Made by a program: the position numbers and the translations under genes
Assembly (NCBI RefSeq): GCF_030272615.1
Contig: NC_081414.1
Span: forward strand, 914,509,648 to 914,573,647
Direction of reading: 5' to 3'
Source of the DNA: Cryptomeria japonica
Lineage: Eukaryota > Streptophyta > Pinopsida > Cupressales > Cupressaceae
Length of the DNA: 64,000 nt
In this document: one piece after another, positions 23,045 through 33,385 of the stretch
How the letters are laid out: each line of letters begins with the position of its first letter
Numbering within the stretch: the stretch's first letter is position 1
Notes under the pieces: generated by a model
What the model was told of the DNA's origin: nothing
Databases searched by the model: none
What the model saw: the letters and a program-made list of their open reading frames with translations, nothing else

Positions 23045-26000
23045 TGAAGTCTCCATCCTCCCTCTCATTGGCTCTGACCATTTCCCAGTCCAATTGACTT
23101 TAGTTCAAAACAACGTTCCAACTGGAATCCAATTCAAATTTGAAAACATGTGGCTCAGAGAACCAAATTTTGAAAATCTAATTGCGAAATGGTGGAAGGA
23201 GACCAACTGTAAAGAACATTGACACATGTTTCAACTCAATAGTAAGTTAAAGTATGTTAAGCTGAAATTGAAGGAATATAATCAAAGCCATTTTAAGAAT
23301 CTTTTCTAGGAAAAAAAGAGAGTAGAAAAAGAACTAGCAACTCTCAATGAGAAAATTATTAAGGAAGGAATGGGATCAGAGGAATATGAAAGAGAAAAAA
23401 TATTAAAGGCAAATTTTTTAAAAATAACTGCAAGAGAGAATTGCTTTTGGAGACAGAAGTTTGATGAGGTTTGGCTTCAAGAGAGAGTTAGAAATACAAA
23501 ATTCTTCCATAGGGCCTCTCTAGCTAAGAAGGAAAGGAGAAGAATCACGATAATTATTAAAGCAGATGGTTCCAGGATGCAATCTGTGGAGGAAGTCAAT
23601 CAGGAGGCAACATGTTTCTTTGAAGAAATCTTGAATAAAGGTCTACCTTTGAATACATAAGAAATAAGGGAATTTCTAGAAGCAATTCATAAAATTATCT
23701 CGGACCATTAGAACCATGAACTTTTCAAGAAAATAACAACCAAGGAAGTCAAAAATGCAGTATTTCAAATGAATCCTAATAAGGCACCTATTCTGGATGG
23801 CTTTTCAGGTAGTTTCTTGCAACTTTTCTAAGAAACAATAGGAAATGATAGACATAAGGTGCTGGAGGAGTCAACGAAAAAGAAGATAGTCTTGAGATCA
23901 ATGAATCATACTTTTCTAGTTTTGATCCCAAAGAAGAAGATGGCCAATCAAATGAGAGACTTTAGATCGATAGCCCTATGCAATACAATATATAAAATAA
24001 TCTCAAAAGTTATTGCAAATAGACTCAAAAGAGTTTTAAATCTTTTGATATTAGAACAACAAAGTACCTTTGCTCCTAGGAGATCGATTGTGGAAGGTAT
24101 AATAATAGCCCATGAAGTGATTCATTCAGCAAGGATATCAAAGCAATCATGAATGATCATCAAATTAGATATTATGAAATCTTATGATTCGATATATAGA
24201 GATCCTGAAAGAGATTCTACGAAAAATTGCATTTCGAATGGAATGGATAATGTTGATTGATAGCTGCATCTCATTTCCGACTTTCTCAGTACTGATGAAT
24301 GGATGGGCTCATGGTTTCTTTGGTTGCAATAGAGGCATAAGGCAAGGAGATCCAATTTCTCATTTTATCTTTATAATTCTGGCTGAAGCCCTGGGAAGAC
24401 GTATAAATAAGATTAGAGAGGAGGCAAGGTATGGAATTAAAGTAGCTGTAGGCTTGAACCCGGTGAGTCATCAACAATTTGCAGATGATACTATGTTGTT
24501 TGCTCAATCAAATAGAAGAAAAGAAAGAAGAATGAAATCCCTTCTCAAAAGATATTGTGATGCATCGGGTCAACAAATTGATTGGAGCTAATCAAAGGTG
24601 TTTTTTCTCAATACTTAATCGAGTCTTCAAAGGGATTTAGCCAACATTTTAAACCTCAAAGTGGCTAAATTTTTTGGGCAAATTCTTAGGTACCCCTTTT
24701 TTTCAAGGAATGAATAAAATGGAATATTGGGAGAATTTTGGTTCAAGATATGTAGAGAAGATGATCTCCTGGAAAGGAAAATGACATTCTTCTGTAGGAT
24801 GATTACAAATTATTAAATTAGTTCTCTCTGCACTTCTTATTTATTCTATGTCGTGTTTAAAAATTCCAAAAATAATTGAGGCCGGAATGAATAAGATTAT
24901 GAGAAGATTATTCTATAATGGAATCAATGATAAAAATAAAATACCTTTGTTGGCTTGGGAAAAGATTTGCAAGCCAAAAATTGTTGGTGTCAAGACAGTT
25001 GTTATTAATGAACTTAGAAATGGGAGAAAAGATTGTATGCAATCTATATTTGAAGAGTGATTAGAAATGGGTTAACATACTAAGAAGGAAGTACCTTAAC
25101 ACCAACAATCCGATGAAAATTATGAAGAGTAGTGATCCCCTTAGGGGCTCAATAGTTTGGAACTACATTTCAGAAAGTAGGGACATCATAACAAGACATG
25201 TAACATTGGAGATAGGAAATGGAGAACAGGCCTCCTTTTGGGTAGACTCTTTGAATAATTATAAATATTTAGGAATTTTTCTGCATCTGGCGGACACAAG
25301 GAGAGAAACTTAATTGAAATGGGGAGTACGAATGAAACATTATCGGGAGGTAATTGAAAAAAATGGTATGACGATTTGGAAATGGAAGTCATTGTATAAT
25401 TTACAAGCCCCAAGATTACAAAAAAAAAACCCTTTCAGACCTCTGAAAAACAGAGATGGGTGATCCCTCCCATTGAACCGAATAGGATAAGATTGCTTGG
25501 TTTAAACTCAGGATCTTATAATGTAAATTTAGGTTATATAATTAAAGAGATGTCTATTTTTAAAGAAGAATGGCCATGGAAGTTACTATGGGGAAAATGT
25601 TGGCTCCCTAAAGCTGGGGTCCTTTCTTGGCTAGCAATTCAAGGAAAGATGCACCTAGGATCACTTGGAAAGAATGGAATTTCAGGGAGCAAGAAGATGT
25701 GTTCTTTGCAAAGATAGTGGGGAAACTATAGATCACTTACTTCTAGATTGCTCATACTCAAGGAAATGTTAGAATTCTTTTTTGGATAAGTTAAATTTCT
25801 ACTGTCCCAAATCCCAACATTTGATTAATTGGTTTCAAATTTGGAATGGAATGAGAAAAAAATATCTCTTCGGAAGTCTATGGCAGGTTATTCCCTCAGT
25901 TGTAATCTAGGAAATTTGTAAAGAAATAAATAGGATAATTTTTTAAGATAAACAAATTCCAGTTCAAATATTAACACACAAAATGGAGGACCAGGTGATG

Positions 26001-26690
26001 GAATTGGTATAAATAGAAGCAAAAGATAAAATGAATAATGGAATCATTTTCAGCTCATGGGATGATGTTATGATTAAAAAATTCAATGGTTTATCTATTC
26101 CCAAAAATTATCAAAATGGGAGAATCAAGACGTTCAAAGCTATTAGAGAAAACACTAAATGGTCCCCTCTACAAGCAGGGTGGGTTGAAATCAATTTTCA
26201 TGGGGCAGTAGGAGGTAACTCAGGTGAAGGGGGAATATGGTTTATTGCTAGAAATGAGGAAGGGATTATAATTTCCCAGGATTTAGAATCTATAGGATGA
26301 TAACTAATAACATATCAGAGATAAGAGTGACTTTGCTAGGCTTACAAATGGGTCTGAGAATTGGAGCAAAGAAAATTCTCCTAGAAGGAAATTCCCAGGT
26401 TGTAGTTAATGCAATTCAAAATAATAGACTACCAAATTGGTTGATGGCTAAATGTTTAATCGTAATACAATAGCTAATTGCGAAACTGGAAGATTGAAGA
26501 ATTTCTCATATCTACAAGGAAGAGAACTGTGAATTGAACATACTAGCAAAAAATGCAGCCAGCAATAATTAATTCCGACCAATTGATATATTAAAAAATG
26601 CCTTATAAATTTCTTATCATTCTTTCCTACCCATTATAACAAGAATCAATGAAAGTTTGAAATTGAATTTTCATTTATGATTAGCCGTTT
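23045..26690 (+). pseudogene. LINE-B2: L1-type LINE ORF2, longer copy
   Basis: It starts at the end of the endonuclease (IGSDHFPVQLTLV), so the first two thirds of endonuclease are missing. Linker: FKFENMWLREPNF, FWRQKFDEVWLQERVRNTKF (23,370-23,660). Reverse transcriptase lies at 23,859-24,591 with GIRQGDPISHFIF and the catalytic QQFADDTMLFAQ intact. The zinc-binding part is at 25,460-25,717 and RNase H at about 26,190-26,580 (GAVGGNSGEGGIW). Many stops and frame changes occur, several identical to LINE-B1. In family terms ORF2 copies the element RNA at a nicked target. No poly(A) tail or target duplication marks a clean 3' end. Confidence 0.85.
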
Positions 26691-27049
26691 TAATCAGTTT
26701 TGAGGTAATTTTGAATTTGAAGATTAACATCAACATTAGACAGGACTACAAAATCAATGGGTAAAGGTATTGACAGTGATGGGATGGTTGATAAAGGTAA
26801 ATTAATTTAATAAATCCACGATCATAAAATGCCTAAATCATTTAGTCAGTGGCCAAGAGGTTTAGGCTCAACTTGAATTAATGGATTAAAGTGAGATAGG
26901 AAAAGTTCTCGGTTAACCCATTTTGGTGATAAGAGGAGATGGACTTAAATAACAAGGGGATAAGATAGCTAAATGCAACTCGAAATAATCATTAAGTGAG
27001 TTGGCTCCTCTAAACTTAATCAACCAAAATCATGATCACAAGGCTATAG

Positions 27050-27880
27050 GATGATAGATTGGCAATCCAGAATTAATGTCAAGTCCTCAAGATGGATTTG
27101 AATTAAAATAAACTATAGAAAAGGATTGGCAAAACTTCGAGAAACACATAGCTACAAATAAATATCGTGATCGTCTTAATAGGCGAGAACTATTAGCCCA
27201 ATGGAGACTCCGATTCGACTGCTTGCTAAGAAGAGGCAAATGGCTCTTTTAGGGGAAATTAAAAATAAGAGGATAAAGACAATTCTTATATATAAGCACC
27301 TATTAGTAGTATATGCAATTTAATATGTTTTGGGTGAGGAGTTTGTAATGGCAGACCATAGTTATTGGGTAAATATAGACATTTCGTCAATGTTTTTGTC
27401 TTTAGCACTAGATAGGGGTTTATGTAAGGAAATGTCTAGAAATATTTCCAAAGCCAATTTCAAAGCTCAGTTTCTAGGCAATTTAGAGGATGTATTGAGG
27501 ATTTTTTTAATTCCTCTACCTAAAGATTTTGATAAATAGGGAGAGGAAATCCCAAAATTGCCAATAATCCTTTTGGATGATGAAATGGATTATCAAGACC
27601 ACTAGGAGAAAGAAATTAGAAGCCTAAAGCTTCTTTCAAATTGGACAAATGTAGTTGCCAACAAAGCATCAGACTAGATTTCAAAATTCATCCATATGGA
27701 ACGCTCGAAGCAGCAGATTGAAGGAATCACCATGGAAAGAGAAGGCCCTGTAGATGATGAAGATGTGGAATGTGATTTTGAAGGTTAGAAAAGAATGTAG
27801 CGTTCCCCTGCGGGGTCAATGCAAGAAGATGAGTCTACGTTTCGGCCAAAAAGTGGAAGTGTTTTCCCTGATTATCAGGT
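27050..27880 (+). pseudogene. Unidentified degenerate reading frame after LINE-B2
   Basis: Counterpart of the B1 frame at 18,820-19,690. MADHSYWVNIDISSMFLSL, ALDRGLCKEMSRNIS and NLEDVLRIFLIPLPKDFDK are readable at 27,348-27,539. A stop just before the shared GEEF motif (27,322) and one after FDK are not shared with B1, which has Lys and Gln there. No family recognised. Confidence 0.35.
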
Positions 27881-28689
27881 TTTGTCTCATTTGAGCTTAA
27901 ATTTTGAAACACATGGATATTGAATCTTGGAAACTGTCAGGAATATAAAAGATAGCCCTCTGAGTCTACTTTCCAGATATGTAATTTATTTTAATACCCA
28001 CATAATAAAAAATAACATTTTGAATGGAGTTCTAAAAACTATGTTTTAAAAATGGTTGTTTTAGGACCATACCATGCATGTGTACGACCCACACTTTTTC
28101 ACACAATTAAAATTATTTTCTCAAACCATTTTGGGAAATGATTTGTAACACACTAAAGATTGATGAGCATATTTTTTTGTATTTCTTTTTTAAATATTTT
28201 TTTTAATTAAATTTTTAATGACCGTAATTATCTTTTTAAAAATTTAACGTGTACGACCCACATAATTTGACATAAACTTCACATTTTTTTTTACTTTTTT
28301 TTAAATAGAAAATAATTTTGTGTAGATTTATGACATATAATTTTTTTTTTTCAGAATTCATTAAAATAAAAAAGTTATTAAATTAACAAAATTAGTTAAT
28401 ATTTCAAAATTATGGACTTGATTTAGTATAAATTAAATGAAAATAAGTTAAAATAATCAATTTTTTCAAAATAATTACATATTTAGAATCTAGATAGTAT
28501 AATCTGAAATGGGTTTTAATTTTGTATAAAAATGCTCTAATTAGAGACACGTAAACTATTTTAGAAGTTCATATTTATGCTTTCACTCATGGAGATTTGA
28601 ATTTGTAGGTCCATGTCTCAGGTGTGACCATCCCAGACCTATCTCAGACCTAATCCCGAGGCATGTGGTGGGTTGTGGAATCAACTTCC

Positions 28690-28920
28690 AGAAAAGGGGC
28701 CACCGTTTTGTCGTTCCTAAAATTAACATTATTGTCCAAAATGACAAAATGCACCCGAAAAAATGTGTAAAATTGGATTTATAAAAAATGGGCCCCATTT
28801 CATTTTCAAGCGGGTCCCCATTTGAGAATAAAATAGGGGCTCGTTTAGTTTCACCTCGGGCCCCAGTTTCTTTTTGCCTCGGGGGCCCAAAGAAAAAACG
28901 GGCCCTTGTTTCTAACTCCG
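28690..28920. repeat. GGGGCCC-rich irregular repeat tract (B2)
   Basis: Shorter counterpart of 20,490-20,745, with GGGGCCACC, GGGCCCCATTT, GGGGCTCG, GGGCCCCAG and GGGGGCCCAAAG blocks. About 40 bp with one block are missing relative to B1. Confidence 0.5.
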
Positions 28921-29236
28921 CGTTTTTTCAATACGTGGACTTCGGCCAATTTGTGACCCATTACCTTGAAATTATCTTGCGCCTGTATTTTGACATAGTT
29001 TCTTTCTTAGCCTTAGTTGAATATGTATTCTGGCTAGGATAATTTGAGTTTGAGTAGTATTTGGGGCTTAGGGAAATTTTGTAATTTCGTGAAGGACTCT
29101 TTGAGTTTGTAGATAGTGTTAGATGATTTCTCTGAATGAGCATAATTAGATCAATCGGTATTGTAGGGAATATTGCATTTTCATCTGGAACTCTTTGATA
29201 ATATATATTTTATTTCATATAAAATGAAGGGGATTC

Positions 29237-29815
29237 GCCCTATCTAGTAGTTTAATTATATAAAAAAAGAAAGATGTAATATGAAATGAAGGACTAAATC
29301 ATTTCCTTTGTTGAATCATTTAGAAATAACATGCTTCATTAAAATAATGTTTTAAATATAATAAAGAGTCCACAATATTATACTCGCCTACAAAGATATA
29401 TATCTTAAATACTCAAATTCTCTACAATAAGATTATAATTATCACCAAGTATATCTTCAAAATTATTTTAATGCACATAATTCCTCCTAATTAATTTATA
29501 ACTTGAATCTTATAAATGAAATAAATCCCCTATTTACAGCACTTTTAGGTATTTTCTATCTATAAATAACTTTTAACCATATTAATATATCAGTGCATTG
29601 CCATTTACATGTGTAGACACCTAAATTTGAGCATACCCAAACATCACTCTTTAATCCCAAATATATACCCTTTTAATATTAATAAATAAATTACAATAAT
29701 TTATATATTTAATTAACTAATTAATTATGTTATAGATGAAAAAGAAAGAGACAACATACATAAGAAAGAAAGGATACACAAGCAATAGAAAGACAAAGAA
29801 GATTGTGCCCCTAGT
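29237..29815. mobile_element. Insertion in B2 with an LTR-like fragment
   Basis: B1 reads AAGGGGATTAGCCAAAC where B2 reads AAGGGGATTCGCCC, then about 0.58 kb of extra AT-rich DNA, then CCCCTAGTCAAAC. Inside, at 29,612, TGTAGACACCTAAATTTG closely resembles the start of the Tat LTRs at 6,626 and 60,505, followed by similar TAATTAA-rich DNA. It is probably a short relict of a related LTR. Confidence 0.5.
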
Positions 29816-30346
29816 CAAACTAAAAATTAAAAATTAATTGGTGATGTTGATGATGATATCACTCTTAATGTGGGAGTTATTTATCTCAAGAGAAATAGGA
29901 GGATTATGATGATGAAATAAAGGTGAATTTTGAATTATTTATTTGATAAATAGGGAACAACATTTATACTAGAGAAAATTGAAGCAATTTTTTATTAAGA
30001 TAAACGTGTTTTACAGGAATCCAAAACCCAAATCCATCCAAAAAATAAACATAGTTAACCAAAGTCTAACCAGTTGCTAAATAACAACACAAACGGGGGA
30101 TGCACCCTAGAGAGTCAAACCACAAAAAACACATTGGAAACAAAAAACACTAGCTAAAAACAAGCATTCTTCTGGATCACTTTGTTATTGATCTCTTGGA
30201 GTTCTTCCATGATGAACCTCGAACTGCCTCTTTCCTATTTTTTTGCTCCTGGTCCTGGTAGAGGGCCCCATAGATGCCTGCACATCCTGGTATTTCTTGT
30301 CCAAGTTAATGTCTGAGGATAGGTTACATCTAGTCATATGAGCTTT

Positions 30347-31319
30347 CTACAAGGTGATTTCCTCGTTCACTCTTTTGAGGCCTTCGACAATGTTATACAT
30401 TGCCTCCTTACTAACCTCCACCAAACCCTTGAGTTTACCCTTTAAATCATGGATTTCATTTTCCAACCTGTCAATCCTAGACTCATGCTCTATCTTCATG
30501 ACCTTAATATCTTCCACATTTTTTTGGGACAACTTCAGGAGTTTATTAGTTTTATCAGGTGTCATATTCTTAGTGAAAGAGTCAACAATATCCTTGATCC
30601 CTTGTTTCAAGAAATTAATTTCACCAAAAACCCATCAGAAGCATTTCTCCATCTGAAACATGGATGTCCTTCCATTCCATAGAAATTATGCCCTCTACCT
30701 CACCAAACTCCTTGTCTGAAATATCATGCACCTCCTGGCTTGCTAAGGAGTTAGAGTTTCTCAAAACAAGAGAGGGTTTAACCTCACGATCCTTAGCATA
30801 CTCCATAATCAGGAGGATTAACCCCTCATGCAGAACGAGGTGTTCCTCATTCTCAAAATGCTTATGAATGGAATGCTCGAGAGATGACAATAAATAAAAC
30901 GGAATTGCAATTATTTTATCATGCCTAAAGTTATTCAGAGTAGTGAAATGATAAGGAAAAATACTAGCATAGCGACAATTAAGGGTTATGTACCTCATAA
31001 TAAACCCCACCATGTCCACCCAGAGCTTTGGAAGATCCATTCAATTGCAGCCTCCATCTAGGTTCTTCTTGACTCTGCTTCTTTCACTCTTTTTGTCATA
31101 GAAAATTGAGAGGACTTCTTCCGATTTTTTTCTCTCCTTGTAGAATTTTTTACCCTCCATGCTAAGCCTAGTTATCTCAGGAATGAAGGGTTCATCAACC
31201 CTGAACTCCACCCCATACACGCTTAGAACCCCATTATTATAGTTTCTAACAAAAAAATCCATGAGCTTGTGGTTTTGGCCATGGAGTTTTCTAACAAATG
31301 GTTCCATACTCAAATCCAC
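30347..31319 (-). pseudogene. Mobile-element-like coiled-coil ORF (B2)
   Basis: Right to left: FFVRNYNNGVLSVYGVEFRV, EPFIPEITRLSMEGKKFY (31,319-31,041), then GFIMRYITLNCRYASIFPYH, IPFYLLSSLEHSIHKHF and HEGLILLIMEYAKD (31,040-30,621), then the coiled coil (30,610-30,347). The N-terminal part absent from B1 is present. The Pro/Lys-rich linker of B1 is absent: the two copies rejoin at AGCATTTCTCC. Same uncertain assignment as the B1 copy. Confidence 0.4.
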
Positions 31320-31504
31320 GACTTCCCTCTAAACCTCTTCATTTTTCTCCCAAAGGTCACACGAGGATGGCTAAATTCTATTCTTGTCTCTCCCCATAAG
31401 ATTGATGCCTCTGTAAATTTTCCAACAACCAATAACAAACCAGACCCACAAGAAAAACTACTTCTTTTATTGAATAGCTTTACACATGTGAAAAACTGTC
31501 ATAA

Positions 31505-31942
31505 TTAATGTTCTATAGGAGAGAGATTTTCAGCGTCCTCCCTCTCTAGTTCACTCAAATGAAATGGAAAGTATTCCCCTTCCCACCACCACTTTTCATC
31601 ATCTCTAGCTACGTTGATATTTGTCATGTGGTTTGCAGGCCTGGTACCCTTCCTCAAACCATGCGAAATTTGAATTGCCTGAAATTTGGCAATCATATCA
31701 AAGGACTCCTGCATTAAATGATTAATCGTCCAACTAGGGGTAGTCTTTTTAATCAAACAGTTGATTAGATTTAGCAAATGACTTTCCAGCCAAACTTTCT
31801 TGAATCCTCCACAGATAGCCATCTTAAGCCCAATGTAGGCCACATTTGCCTCAACATAATGGTTTGTCTGAGTGCCCAGGAGAAAATAGAAGCAGTTGCC
31901 AATAACTATTATAAAAATAAAACTGCTCAACAACCATAACAA
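31505..31942 (-). pseudogene. RNase H (RVT_3-type) fragment of a LINE
   Basis: LLGTQTNHYVEANVAYIGLK, KMAICGGFKKVWLESHLLNL and ISHGLRKGTRPANHMTNI match the C-terminal RNase H of plant LINEs, whose usual pattern is TN-AEA---GL, KVWLEGDS, H--RE-N--AD. The catalytic Asp of the second motif is His here (ESH for GDS) and the last Asp is Asn-His, so the fragment is not catalytic. It is on the opposite strand to LINE-B2 and comes from another LINE. Confidence 0.6.
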
Positions 31943-32354
31943 CCAATGTAATATTTATATATAGTTATGCCATATGAATGATATATCCCATTAATTCTTT
32001 TAAAAGTATGATAAAATCCAAACTTAATAGACATTGACCTATAAAATAACAAACAATTTTAAAAAGTCTTAAGACTACCAATTGACAACTTAAGCTTGTA
32101 CAAACTTTTTAATTCAAGATGTAACCTAATTTTTTATAATATAATCTGCTTGAATTTTATTCCATTTCAGTTTTTATTATTCATTATTGTTTAACATTTA
32201 AGCAACACAACTTCAAAATAAGAAGAAAATGCTGAAGTGAAATTTGCATTATTTTTAATACCATTCTCTTCCTCAAGACATATTATCATCTATGTTTGTA
32301 ATAGTTTATGATGAGTCAAATCCAAAGGAGAAGTTACTAACTTGAGAATAAGTT
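31943..32354. other. AT-rich stretch, no gene seen
   Basis: No frame with recognisable motifs and no long repeat shared with the rest of the window. Confidence 0.4.
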
Positions 32355-32755
32355 CATCCTAAGGCGAAGAAATACTTCAACCTAATAGAAGGCCAAAAAT
32401 CCTACTTTTAGGGCATCAAAAGTTGAATATATTTATTGTCTGCAATGGTTAAATTAGAAGTATGATATAGTAATATTTCTTGACTTAGAAAAATAAGAAA
32501 AGATTATATTTTTTAAATGAAATTGTCCCTTCACTTTTCTTGTATAAGGATTTTTATATACATGATGGGCCTTTTGTTAGTGTAGAATATTCTTTCTTCT
32601 AGGATATTTCTTCTCATGCATATCTCTTATCTAGATATAAGTTTTCTTAGGTGTATCATTTTTGTCTCTCTTGCTTGCATGGAGTTACATGCCACTTTTC
32701 AAGGTGGGAAGATTGACCAAGTGTCAATGTTCTTCTAAAAGATCTTGATTTGTGC
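32355..32755 (+). repeat. LTR-like copy, inverted partner of 45,130-45,531
   Basis: The reverse complement of 45,130-45,531 aligns with this stretch nearly throughout, for example GACCAAGTGTCAATGTTCTT. It lacks clean TG...CA ends and a primer site, so it is probably a solo or truncated LTR. Confidence 0.6.
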
Positions 32756-33385
32756 ATAGTAAATGGTAAATAGAAATGATAAAAGAAACTTTAATAAAAT
32801 AATATATAAATAAAATGAAAAAAAAAATGGAATGTTGTCTTCAAAATATTTTTTGCTAGTTTTCATAACAAGCTAACTGGAAAGCGGTTGTTCTTGGTTT
32901 TAGTTTGTGTAATGATACCATTGATTATTCTATTAAACAAGTTATTTTAAGACATATTTGGAAAGTCGGGTGTTCTACTATGTTCTCAAGAAATTATTTT
33001 CAATAAAATGGTATTTCAATGGTTTACTCTAAATATTTTCAGGTGGATTTCTTGTTTTCATATATCTCATACCTTGTTATACATGACTCAGATTTGTCAA
33101 ATTCAAGATCAAAGTGAAGAACTTTAGAAAAACTACGATATAGAAATTTTGTTAAATTTTCAAGCTATGTAATGACTTTTATATGTAGTGCTTTCTATTG
33201 GCCTATGTAATTTGATGTCTTTCTCTCTTAATTTCTTGCTATTATTGCTGCTCCTTGTTGGTTTATTGTATTACATTTGTGTTGTGAATTATTCTGCTTC
33301 AGCTACTATTATTTGTAATCCCACTTTGATTCAATATAAAAATAAATTAAAATTAAAATTAAACTGTCTAAACTCTAGGAAAAAA
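32756..33385. other. AT-rich stretch before A2, no gene seen
   Basis: The short hydrophobic frame at 33,188-33,418 has no support. Confidence 0.4.

Larger units (their letters stand above)
23569..31096. repeat. Segmental duplication, copy B2
   Basis: Same contents and orientation as B1. Its left limit, defined by homology with B1, lies inside the LINE, which in B2 continues about 520 bp further left. Its right side continues past the end of B1 with the N-terminal part of the minus-strand ORF and an RNase H fragment. Confidence 0.85.
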
